Of a stretch of DNA of 64,000 nucleotides, positions 34,901 to 45,274 are shown one piece after another. The notes below the pieces were generated by a model. The model made no database searches. It was not told where the DNA came from and saw only the letters and a program-made list of their open reading frames with translations. Position 1 is the first letter of the stretch; every line of letters begins with the position of its first letter. This stretch comes from Owenia fusiformis (Eukaryota; Annelida; Polychaeta; Sabellida; Oweniidae): positions 32,925,259-32,989,258 of the forward strand of contig CAIIXF020000009.1 in assembly GCA_903813345.2 (NCBI GenBank), read 5' to 3'. The position numbers and the translations under genes are program-made.

Positions 34901-37900
34901 TTCACAGGATGCAGGCTGTTTTCTGTAATTTTGCTCCTAATAACCCTAAAACTTTTGAACTTGTCATATTGTCTTCTAGGAAAAACTTTTAAAATTCTGT
35001 CCATTAATAGCACATTAGTATAACATGGATTACATAAGAATTAATGATAAAAACAGAAGAAATCAACTCACCAGCTGATCCTGTACCCCAGATATACATG
35101 CAATGAGACCCTTGTGTGTAATCATCGCACCTTTAGGGTTACCTGTCGTTCCCGATGTGTAACAAATTGTGCATAAATCATCTGGCCTTGGTTTCTAAAA
35201 TATATAATGCACTAAACATTTGGTTGAACTTTTGGTTGAGGTATGTTGCAACAAAGACGCTCAGTCAAATAAATTTTTTATCCCTCATGAAAGAGAAGCG
35301 AAAACAAATGATTTCTATGAACTTAAGTGACCACTTTTGGTTTGGGCAGAAACCAAATATAAATATGCAGAAAATGCCTGTTGCAATGATTGTATAGTAT
35401 CTCTATTGGCTTTTCAATGTTGCTATTTCCATCTATTTTAGCTCTATTTTTTTAAATTAGCGTAGGTGAAGTGCAGTTTACTGATATGATTTCCCATGAT
35501 TATACATGTACATACCACAGGTGTTGCTGGATTTTCTTCTCCCAGTTTCTGAAAAACAATCACCGAAAAGATTAAATATGTACAATGCAATCAGTCTAAG
35601 AAATGTTACAAAAAAGGATTGATTTTCTGGATGTTTGCACTAATTTCAATTCAACATATTGATTTAACCACATTCAATCATTAGGTATTGTATACAACAA
35701 TTCAATAAAAAATAGCGAATAAGCATTTGCCATTACAAAATAGTGTTTTTGATTCCTTCATAAAGAAAAACCTGATTTAAAACAAGTATGTGTTTCTTAC
35801 CTCCAGATCACTGAATTTTATTATCTCTACATTAGCTGTTTTTGCTCTTGTCTCTAACTCAGGGGTGGGGGTTGGTATCAAGACGATACGTTTCAACACT
35901 GGGGTGTTCTCTATTTCATTCAGTAGAGTCTCACATTTCCTTATTGTATCTATTATCACTGTTTCTAGTTTGGCTGAAATAAAGCAGTTTGATTAATACT
36001 GACACAGTCATGTACATGCTAATAATACATGAAACTGAAAAATAACTGTTTCAACTTAACTTGTGCCAAGCTACAAATAAATCCATGAAACCATATGGGG
36101 TTGAGATCAAATTATATTGTGTAGGCATTTTTTGGCCCACCCTGTATATTGATGTTACACAGGCACATTTTCATTGGATTATATTTTCAATCCATAAAAT
36201 GCATATCGCACTGTGATGAAACACTGATAAGACTAAATCAATTAAATTTTGCTCAAGAACAAAAGAAGTTTATCTGGACAGTCTTCATGGGTTATGTCAA
36301 AATTTGTTAACTTCATTTTGTGTCCCTGAACCATCATAGAGAACACAATACTGCTATTGCCTTACCTTGATTAATAATATAAGTACAAGCCTCTGGTCCC
36401 AACGTGTCATACAGGGGAACTATAACCATTGAGTACACATAGCAGCCAAACTCTGAGTACACATACTGAAAAACAAACCAAATCAATTAAATAATATATC
36501 AATCCTTCAATCTTTCTGGGAAATTTAACAAATTTTGAATTCAGAGCTAAAAGATGTTTTTTGCAGAAATATATATTTTCTTATTTCAGATAAACCTATT
36601 TCATATATGCAAACACATTAACAAAATGCCCCCCCCCCCAATATAAAAATATGACAAATATTATTATCTGGTAAATTATTGATTATTTCAAAAGTGTAAA
36701 AAATGTTACAAAAGCTGACTACTGCTACCAACTGCTGCCAACTGCTGAGGCTAATTGCGAGTTACAAAAAAACTTGGATACAACAATGTCACTACTTCTT
36801 GGTGTAGAGATCATAAAGAGTTCCACAGATGTTTCAGATTCAAAACATATCAATATGTACACATGTTATTATGTTCATACCTCGGGTCTGTTTTGTGAAT
36901 AGATGCCGATATGTGATTTATTCCCAGGTTCGGATCCCTTGTATATAAGACCTGCTCCTACATTAGAGGCCCTGGTCAATACCTGCAAACAATAATACAG
37001 CGGATGTACTTTAAAACCAAATGGTATTAAAAATACATTTTTGAAAAATAAACATTGAAAAGCATAACGAGCCAACAATCCCCAACATGCTAAACAGTGA
37101 TTCAACACAAAACAAGGCATTAAGATGAAAAATTTCACCACCTGCCATTTGTTAGACACCAAACACCAACAGGCAACCACTGAATGCCAAACATCAACCA
37201 CCGAATGCCGAACACAAAAAAGTTGGAGACTAGACTCAGAGATTATCAATTTCAAGAATGTTTCTAGTAATATACCCATTGTGCCTGGTCCTTCTTCATT
37301 GTGACTTTTTAACTTTTACATATAGATATTAAAGCTTCTAAATACATGAAACTTACATCATTATAGTGGGTCCATGTGAATGGTTTGTCTGGAGCTTCTC
37401 GCCAGCCTACTGCTGGACCATTCTCTAATGTAGAATAAAAATCAATGATTAAGTAAAATTAAGTTAAAAAATGCGATTATATGTTAAGTAAAACATGTTG
37501 GAACACCTTGGTACCTCAAAAACAGTGTTCTACCAACAAGGGGTTTGGCTTACACAGGCTCATTCTGTAAAGCAATTTTGTAACCTCTGAAGTGTTCCAT
37601 TTATGAAGGTGTTCCATTTATGAAGGTGTTCCACTTTCAAGGTTTGACTGTAAATCAGTACTTCAATCAGTAACAAACAATTAACATACAGAAAACTGCT
37701 GACATGTATTCCGGGTGAGATCGCTAATGATACAAAAATGTGCATTAAAATATGCAACCATTGACTCGTTTGTTCATTTGTACAATGTGAGCTTTGGTTA
37801 CCATTTGAGAGCGATCACTGTAAAATGGATTGGGTGCAATAGTTTCTTCTTTTTGCAGAACACATATTGATAAAATCAATAATGCAGAAAACCACATATT

Positions 37901-40900
37901 CTCTACTAAAAACTTTATATAATGATGATAAGATAAAATCGAATGGTGATTTTATAGTTAGCACAAAATGAGTAAAAGATTCGTTACATAATATGAATGA
38001 ATATTCAAATGTTCCTTTTTTCTCCATGTGGTGCAGTGAAGACAAATAATCACAAGGAAATATACTTTCATTGGTTGGTATATTAGTGATTTTATACCAA
38101 CTTATACTATGTAGTAGCTTGCTACATTATAAAATAAGCAAAATAAATAAATAAGTTATGAAATACCTAGCAAACATACCTGATACTCTGGCACCTCTTT
38201 GCATAGCTTCAAGTAAAGTTTGAGCATCCTCAAACATGTACTCACGAAGGACCCCATCCTTGCATAACATGGACACCCTCGCATATTTGTCACCCTGAAA
38301 AAGGGGGAAACATGGAATTATAAAACAATAACATTTTTCAAAATAGCCTGGATTAAGGGAAAATAACACCGCTTTTTTGAATATAGGTATTAATTTTGGA
38401 TTTTCTTCCAAAAATTCAAGATTGAAACTACAGTATCTTGCGACGTTCCTTTATGTATTATAATTAAAGATATATGGAAACGTATTTGAGACAATGGTAT
38501 GATAGGACATCCAGTGGTTAACCACTCTAGTTCATTACAAACTATAAATGGAACCGATAATCAATTGTAAAATAAGATCCTAGTTTATATGGATTGCTTG
38601 ATAGACAACTATCAATGCATTACAACTACATCAAACAAACATGTCTTGAAACGTATCTGTTGATGCAATCATTAGAGTTGTTCCACAGACAAGTAGGCAT
38701 TAATGATACCTTGATTATGCTTCATCAAAATAGAGCTTCATATTATACACTTTTTAATAAAAACCAGAACAACGGCAACGCCAAAACGTAGCGAATCCCA
38801 TCGAACAGCCATGGATGGCATTTTTACAAACAAAGTATATAGCAAAAATGGCAGCCATTTTTCAAAATGGCCACCTTCTACCAAAAGTGTCATTAGATCA
38901 TGTACCATGCTTATAGTATTCATATACCAAATATGAACAAAATCGCTCCACGACTTTCCAAGTTATAGTAAAAAACGTTAAAAGGGCAGCCATTTTTCAA
39001 AATGGCCACCTTCTACCAAAAGTGCCATAAGACAGTGTGGCGTGCTTATAGTATTTACATACCAAATATAAACAAAATCGCTCCACTACTTTTCGAGTTA
39101 TAGTAAAATACGTTAAAATGGCGGCCATTTTGAAAAATGACCGCCTTCTACCAAAAGTGTCATTAGATCATGTACCATGCTTATACAGGGTGGTCAAAAA
39201 AAACGGCAACCCTAATTTTTCCTCATATCTTTGTCATTTTTGGAAATTTTGCCCTGATATTTGGCACACATGTACATCATTCAATTTCATACTAGACTGT
39301 GTTATTTCATGAACATTGGACAGACAGTCGCAATGTTACAGCACTTTGAACAAGGTGCCCCAGTTTTCCAATATCATGCTGTAGGCAAACCTGCACGCAT
39401 TTTCCAAACCTGTCAATGACATAACAACATTCCTCAGCAAGTATGGCCTGAATGACACATGTGATTTTTATATTGAGGTCAAATGTCTTTCTGGTGTTTT
39501 TACCCTACACTCTATCGTTGGGGTATTCCCACTGGTAAAGATTAAATGGGGCCATATCTGGGCTAAGGGGTGCCCATTCATTATCTGTTGTACTGCTGAT
39601 AATGTGGTCATTGAAGTGATCCCCAAGCCATTATTGTGCATCATTTGGTGTATGGGGTATGGTTCTGTCTTGTTGGAACCACTGTTGCTGCCTTTCAACC
39701 CCTCTGGGGTCACCTTAAGTCCCCAAGAACTCCATGGGAATCAAAAATAGAGTTTGATGTTGACAGTTATTGCATATCTGTTAGCATCATCAACGGTAAA
39801 AGGACCCTATCTTCTGAGAACACAATAAACTGCGCATCTGTCTGTGTGAAGGTGCCTCTCCACTACTTCATAAAGTGCTTGGCTCCCAAGAATACATAAT
39901 TGTTAGAGTTTACCAGTGCATCAAGTTGGAAATGGAGTTTATTTGGATAACAGACCAGCTCAGACAGTCCGAAAGTGGCCATCTGGGGTATGTTGCTTAA
40001 AATGAAATAAAATTGTGACTATCAGTCCGATGGTCATGAAATGTGGTAGTTTGGTAGGAAATTGAATAATGTACAAATGTGTAAAATATCAGGGAGTTAT
40101 TCCTTAGAATGACAAAGATATTAGGAAAAACTAGGGTTGCCGTTTTTTTTGACCACCCTGTAGTATTCATATACCAAATATGAACAAAATCGCTCCACGA
40201 CTTTTCAAGTTATAGTAAAAAACGTTAAAATGGCGGCCATTTTTCAAAATGGCCACCTTCTTTCAAAAGTTTCATAGGACAGTGTGTCATGCTTATAGTA
40301 TTCACATACCAAATATGAACAAAATCGCTCCACTACTTTTCGAGTTATAGTTAAATATGTTAAAATGGCGACTTTTGAAAAATGGCCACCTTCTACCAAA
40401 AGTGTCATTAGACAGTGTGCCATGATTATAGTATTTACATACCAAATATGAACAAAATCGCTTCACTACTTTTCGAGTTATAGTAAAATACGTTAAAATG
40501 GCGGCCATTTTTCAAAATGGCGGCCATTTTTCAAAATGGTGGCCACTTTTCAAAATGGTGGCCACTTACCAAAAGTGTGTCTTTAGACAGTGTGCAATGT
40601 TTATAGTATTCACATACCAAATATGAACAAAATCGCTCCACTACTTTTCGAGTTATAGTTAAATATGTTAAAATGGCGACTTTTGAAAAATGGCCACCTT
40701 CTACCAAAAGTGTCATTAGACAGTGTGCCATGATTATAGTATTCACATACCAAATATGAACAAAATCGCTTCACTACTTTTCGAGTTATAGTAAAATACG
40801 TTAAAATGGCAGCCATTTTTCAAAATGGCGGCCATTTTTCAAAATGGTGGCCACTTTTCAAAATGGTGGCCACTTATCAAAAGTGTGTCTTTAGACAGTG

Positions 40901-42000
40901 TGCAATGTTTATAGTATTCACATACCAAATATGAACAAAATCGCTCCACTACTTTTCGAGTTACAGCAAAAATCATAAATTAATGAGTAAAGGCCGTCAT
41001 TTTTCAAGATGGCTGCCATGTGCTTCTTTAATATCTACATTTCTAGGGTATACGTGTACAAAACATGAACAAAATCGGGCCAACGGTATTTGAGTTATTG
41101 CCCGGACGGACGGACGGAGGGACGGACGGATGGACGGACGGAGGCGTTCCCTCTATCCCTCCGAACTTCGTTCGATGGGATAATGAAAAAAATGAATGAC
41201 TGAACAAAAGTATATATTTTGATTAAGCTTTCTAAGGTCTGAGATGAATAGGCATGGGCTTTCAACTAGGGGGTAGCGTCTGATTGAAAGCCCATGGAAT
41301 AGGCAAGTCACTTAACCTAGTATTTATGAAGTTGTTTACTATTTCTTTTCTAAAATGTTTCACAATAAAAATTTCTAACCATATTTAGGGTTCATGATTT
41401 TACAAGGCTGATTATTTGAGAAAGGCAGTTCTATACTTTACTTAGCGTTTATGTAAACAAGAAGTATGCATATATATTTATAATGCCTACCACTAGGGGG
41501 TAAGGTCAATTTGAAATTAATTTAATTTAGGGTTTAAGACACATCACAGGCATAAAAATGATGTGTAAAAGGAACTAATATTGACTTCAAAAGATGTTCA
41601 GGTTGATGAAAGTGTTTTTTAAATATCCAAAATCAAAATACTTTCATGTAGAAACAGTATATTTTTATTTGACCTAAGAGTTCCATGAAACAAAAACATG
41701 TAATACCAAAGCATACCAATACTTACACTCAGAAGGTACAAACATTCTTGTTGTTTCACTATTTTACAATGTTTTTCTATAACTTTGTATATCTACATGT
41801 ACTTTTATGTTTTCCCTCCCATATTATATTCGTACATATGGTTAACTTACCGGTGCGAGCTGTGATTGGTTGTTCAAATCTATAGAAGGATCCATTGGAG
41901 TAGTTTTTGTTCCCATCATGTAATAACCTGCTGCTATAGTAACAGCGCTAATAGTGGCGACACCTGCTGTGGTACCAAGGTACTTCAGATAATCTGCCAT
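25966..42000 (-). CDS. Long-chain acyl-CoA synthetase (ACSL1/5/6 class), three alternative copies of one exon
   Basis: ATP-dependent ligase making acyl-CoA from long-chain fatty acids via an acyl-AMP, on outer mitochondrial or ER membranes. Coding exons: 41851-42000, 38180-38294, 37357-37424, 36881-36982, 36366-36465, 35801-35973, 35516-35548, 35072-35194, 34571-34691, 33844-33935, 33458-33540, 33085-33235, one of A/B/C (32606-32767, 30536-30697, 29854-30015), 27778-27894, 27204-27347, 26746-26850, 26458-26529, 25966-26103. GT/AG junctions and phases agree throughout; 682 residues (human ACSL5 about 683). There is an N-terminal hydrophobic anchor at about residues 10-30. The P-loop [11 protein letters not shown] is at 259-269. 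FLPLAHM-type gate (here [11 protein letters not shown]), YGSTE (442-446), [13 protein letters not shown], then [20 protein letters not shown] follow. The end is [12 protein letters not shown]. The ATG exon has an AG acceptor just upstream (TTTCAG before 42009), so a 5' UTR exon lies further right. Confidence 0.95.
26208..26283. mobile_element. 76-bp MITE in the last ACSL intron
   Basis: Left end CAGGGTGGCCTAAAAGTAGGTT, right end AACCTACTTTTGGGACAGCC. TA-rich flanks. A miniature derivative of the CAGGGTG-ended TA-target families seen elsewhere in the window. Confidence 0.5.
28820..29765. repeat. 57-bp minisatellite, about 16 copies, ACSL intron 13C-14
   Basis: The unit is about 57 bp and contains TTACATGTTATTATCATACA and CACTAACATGTAATAATTA. 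Because 57 is 19 codons, long open frames run through it on both strands (up to 176 codons). These translate to a 19-residue loop and are not genes. Each unit is bounded by ACATGT palindromes with inverted TTACATGTTA and TAACATGTAA words, so it can form hairpins. Confidence 0.85.
29854..30015 (-). CDS. ACSL alternative exon 13C
   Basis: 162 nt, phase 0/0, acceptor ACATTAG and donor GTTTGT. It starts [17 protein letters not shown] and ends [13 protein letters not shown]. Motif intact as YGSTE. It has DHVGPPL where A and B have GHVGPPL. Closest to the downstream exon 14 (27778-27894), but a 57-bp minisatellite lies between. Confidence 0.9.
30536..30697 (-). CDS. ACSL alternative exon 13B
   Basis: 162 nt, phase 0/0, acceptor ATATTAG and donor GTTGG. 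It starts [17 protein letters not shown] and ends [13 protein letters not shown]. Motif intact as [14 protein letters not shown] retained. Codons 10-25 differ from A and C. The sequence across its acceptor is reiterated in an array just upstream in transcript order (30698-31910). Confidence 0.9.
30698..31910. repeat. Degenerate tandem array built from the exon 13B acceptor region
   Basis: On the minus strand the exon 13B junction reads ATATTAG then GTAATAGAA. About a dozen copies of this word (plus-strand ACCTAAYATGG and variants) follow between 30726 and 31865, at spacings of about 30 to 90 bp, interrupted by the GC-rich element at about 30777-31383. Between the words is ATGATRNAATGTTC. Each copy therefore looks like a weak 3' splice site. 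Confidence 0.7.
30777..31383. mobile_element. GC-rich, CpG-dense 600-bp inverted-repeat element
   Basis: Inverted ends AATGGCCTAGTCACATAG on both sides; the interior is built of GGCCGATG, GAGCTCGGTG and CCGGCC words and is very CpG-rich, in sharp contrast with the AT-rich surroundings. A near-perfect hairpin (GGTGAAATTTAACTCCG with mirror) sits at about 31266-31298. No transposase. TAAT flanks make the target duplication ambiguous. It interrupts the acceptor-derived repeat array. Confidence 0.7.
32108..32335. repeat. 31-bp minisatellite, about 7 copies, ACSL intron 13A-13B
   Basis: Unit AATATGGGGAGAACCAAGTG followed by AATATGATTTC. Homogeneous central copies with diverged edges. Non-coding. 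Confidence 0.85.
32606..32767 (-). CDS. ACSL alternative exon 13A
   Basis: 162 nt (54 codons), phase 0 at both ends, CCTAG acceptor and GTTTGG donor. It starts [17 protein letters not shown] and ends [13 protein letters not shown]. It contains the Y/F-G-x-T-E motif of adenylate-forming enzymes, which contacts the adenylate, and the conserved GHVGPPL. It is the copy nearest the upstream exon 12 (33085-33235). Aligning the three copies, the ends are conserved and codons about 10-25 are highly variable. Confidence 0.9.
38800..41180. repeat. Tandem repeat of GGCGGCCATTTTTCAAAATGG type with (GGAC)n end
   Basis: Repeated blocks with ATTCACATACCAAATATGAAC, AAATCGCTCCACTACTTTTCG and AAAATGGCGGCCATTTTTCA, in units of roughly 130-170 bp, ending at a (GGAC)n run (41101-41145) and CCGAACTTCGTTCGATGGGATAA. 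Interrupted by the insertion at 39186-40160. Lies in the first ACSL intron. Related in its ending to the repeats at 318-1065 and 62066-63115. Confidence 0.75.
39186..40160. mobile_element. 975-bp foldback MITE, CAGGGTGGTCAAAAAAAAC ends
   Basis: Long inverted arms with CAGGGTGGTCAAAAAAAACG at the ends; TA at 39184-39185 and 40161-40162. The surrounding tandem repeat gives the empty site: TGCTTATAGTATTCATATACC occurs uninterrupted nearby and is split here. No complete transposase. Confidence 0.85.
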
Positions 42001-42306
42001 TGAAGATCACTGAAAGCACAAATGAATCAAATCAAATAATATTAAAGTGTAATCAAAATATGAGGACAGTTATACAATCGTTTTTCCAGTACTAGTCAAT
42101 GTATAATTTTCTCATCATGCAAAATTCTAGAAAAAAATCATGCAATATATGAATTACACTATATTTCGTTCTTCACAAAATTCTCAAAGCTTTTTCTGGG
42201 AAAGATATACAATAAAACCTCCATGTACAGTGAATACATCATTTTAAGAATAAGGATGAACACATTTTTGTTTGTTTTCGATAATCTTCAGATTTCGTCA
42301 GTTAAT

Positions 42307-42388
42307 GTCCAGATGTCAAGATCATGGCCATAAAGTGCAGATGTCAAGATCATGGCCATAAAGTGCAGATGTCAAGATCATGGACATT
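42307..42388. repeat. 28-bp tandem repeat, three copies
   Basis: Unit CAGATGTCAAGATCATGGCC followed by ATAAAGTG. Just upstream of the ACSL start exon, in the presumed 5' intron. Confidence 0.7.
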
Positions 42389-43489
42389 CTCCTTGCTGTT
42401 GAAGACTGACACTAAAACCATCTGAAGAAACTTGCTAAAGTGTTTAACAGCACATCTTCTATTATGAGTAGAGAAATGAAATCAATTTATTTAGCATGAA
42501 ACGTGCCAGAATTCAAACCAGTGAGACAGTTTACACTTATGTCTTTAAATTACTATCTGGAAAAGATAACTGTTATCTTTAGAGTTTTGAAGTGTGAGCA
42601 AAATGTATACCGACATGTTATGCACTGCATCTAAATTATTACCTACTTAAAGTAATCTGCCCTAGTTTTCTCAAAAACAGATCCAAGATAGAATACAAAT
42701 GTTCATTCTGGTACGTTTTGAGTCTGAAGTAGCAAAAATCCATAATTCATAGCATACGGCGCTGTATGTCATGGCTAAAACACCGTATGCTATGGTTAAA
42801 TGAAAATTTGTCAAAATATCATATTTTACCACTGATTACAAAAATACCATTTTTATTTTGACATGTTATTCTATGAATATCATGCTAACTATGGAATATT
42901 CTTTGATACCTGTTCAGGTGCTCATCTGCTGGGAAGAGTTACAACTGTTATCAAACATGGTTATCATGCAATCCTTTATCTCCATACATGAATCAATAGA
43001 CATTGTATAATATATAGTCATTGCCATTAGGCTCATAATATATTATGTTAGGCACAGGTGAGTGATCCATTATTAGATAAAATATGAGCTGAGAAATATT
43101 TAAAAATATTAAGTTGGATAAATCCAAAATTGGGCATTGGAAAAAAGAGATTTGGGTTTTATACAGGCCAATTACATATTGTATTTCAATTTGACCTGTT
43201 TTGTACTTCCTTGAGAGGTTTTATCATCTTGGTGAAAATTTATTTTTGCACCGAAATGTCCAAAGTTAGTCAAAATACTCAAAAGACCAGGTATGGCTTG
43301 GCAAATGATTTAAACAGTCACATCTTTGACCCTGAGTATTTTCTCAAAGTAAATTCAACATGTCTCATCCAAATCATACGTTTTCCTTCAATTGAGGTCC
43401 TCAGCATACTAAAATCACCAATCGAATCTCAAAAAACTTAGTACCGTGGGTACTGGGCTCACATGGTGTTGCTCAAAAGTGAAAATAAA

Positions 43490-44915
43490 AAAGACATGGC
43501 TTTTTACAATGCAGGACACCTGAACTTATTTGTAAAGCTAGGAAATGGGCCAAAAGTGAATTTCCCGAGACAAAAATGGTGGCCATTTTGAAATTAGGCG
43601 AGATTTTGAAGCAGGAGTCACAGTTTTTTTTTCTTTATTGATGTTGAACAAAATTATTTTAAATCGGGAATCCTATCTACAGAGGATTTAAAAAGTGTTG
43701 ACAGAGGTTTAAAACTTGATACTTTTTTGGACTGACTGAGAGACAGATGGACGAATCAATGTTAACTAAAATGGCTGAAAATAAAAAAAACTGATATAAT
43801 ATTTTGCCGATTTTTTGTAACAAAATTATTTCATACAACTACTCTTTACAGTGACATGGCTTTTTACAATGCAGGACAGCTGAAATTATTTGTAAAGCTA
43901 GGAAATGGGCCAAAAGTGAATTTCGCGAGACAAGAATGGTGACCATTTTGAAATTAGGCGAGCTTTTGAACCAAGAGTCATAGGAGAGTTTTTTGTATTG
44001 ATGTTGAACAAAATTAACTTAAAACAGAAATCCTATCGACAGAGGGTTTAAGGCAAATGGTCCAAAAGTGGATTTTGCGAGACAAATGGACAAATCAATG
44101 TTAACTAAAATGGCTGAAAATAAAAAAAATGGATATAATTTTTTGCTGATTTTTCGTAACAAAATTATTTCATACATCTACTCTTTACATTGACATGGAT
44201 TTTTACAATGTAGGACACTTGAAATTATTTGTAAAGCTAGGAAATAGGTCAAAAGTGAATTTCGCCAGACAAAAATGGCGGCCATTTTGAAAATAGGCAA
44301 GCTTTTGAGCCAGGAGTCATAGGGGAGTTTACTGTAATGATGTTGAACAGAAATAACTTAAAACAGGAATCCTATCGACAGAGGTTTTAAAACGTGCCAC
44401 TGTTGTTGACGGAAAAGTGGATTTCACAAGTCAGATGGACAAATCAATGTTAACTAAAATGGCTGAAAATAAAAAAATAGATATAATTTTTCGCTGATTT
44501 TTTGTAACAAAATTATTTCATATATCTACTCTTTACATTGAAACAGATTTTTACAATGTAGGACACCTGAAATTATTTGTAAAGCTAGGAAATGGGTCAA
44601 AAGTGAATTTCGCGAGACAAAAATGGCGGCCATTTTGAAAATAGGCGAGCTTTTGAACCAGGAGTCATAGGGGAGTTTTCTGTATTGATGCTGAACAGAA
44701 ATAACTTAAAACAGGAATCCTATCGACAGAGGTTTTAAAACGTGCCAGTCAAAAGTGAATTTCGCGAGACAAAAATGGCGGCCATTTTGAAAATAGGCGA
44801 GCTTTTGAACCAGGAGTCATAGGGGAGTTTTCTGTATTGATGTTGAACAGAAATAACTTAAAACAGGAATCCTATCGACAGAGGTTTTAAAACGTGCCAC
44901 TATTGTTGACGGACG

Positions 44916-44947
<32 letters not shown>

Positions 44948-44990
44948 GACAAGTGAGCGATTGCAAAAGCTCACCATGTGAGCTAAAAAC
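43490..44990. repeat. About 350-bp tandem repeat, four to five copies, ending in (GGAC)n
   Basis: Blocks start near CATGGCTTTTTACAATGCAG (43495, 43855, 44192, 44540 and a partial near 44750). They carry AATTTCGCGAGACAAAAATGG and GCGGCCATTTTGAAAATAGG, plus TTTTGAACCAGGAGTCATAG. Copies become more alike toward the right and end in a (GGAC)n run (about 44920-44950) followed by AGTGAGCGATTGCAAAAGCTC. No conserved reading frame. Confidence 0.8.
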
Positions 44991-45112
44991 ATGGATAAGG
45001 ACCCTACCTCAACACATTTTTCAAAATATCTGACTTATTTCTAGAAAAAACAGATTTTTCCTCATTTTAACATCCTCCTAAGCAGGTGTCCAGAATCCGT
45101 ACCTCCTCCTTC

Positions 45113-45270
45113 CCCCCTGCTATAACCAAGATGGAAGCGCCCGATTAAAGTGAATCACGTGATCTAATTATGCACCAATGACGTATACATGATTGCTGTC
45201 GCAGTGTTGCGACAGCGAATCAAATTGGGAGTTCTTAATCGGGAAAATGCTAACTGCTTATAGCAGGGGG
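45113..45270. mobile_element. Small MITE with CCCCCTGCTATAA ends
   Basis: CCCCCTGCTATAA at the left pairs with TTATAGCAGGGGG at the right, and a hairpin (CTGTCGCAGTGTTGCGACAG) lies inside. 158 bp. Target duplication not clear. Confidence 0.55.
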
Positions 45271-45274
45271 TAAA

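Noticed and set aside
43130-43441. 103-codon plus-strand frame
   Set aside because: No recognisable domain, no supporting splice context, and it abuts the 350-bp repeat array.
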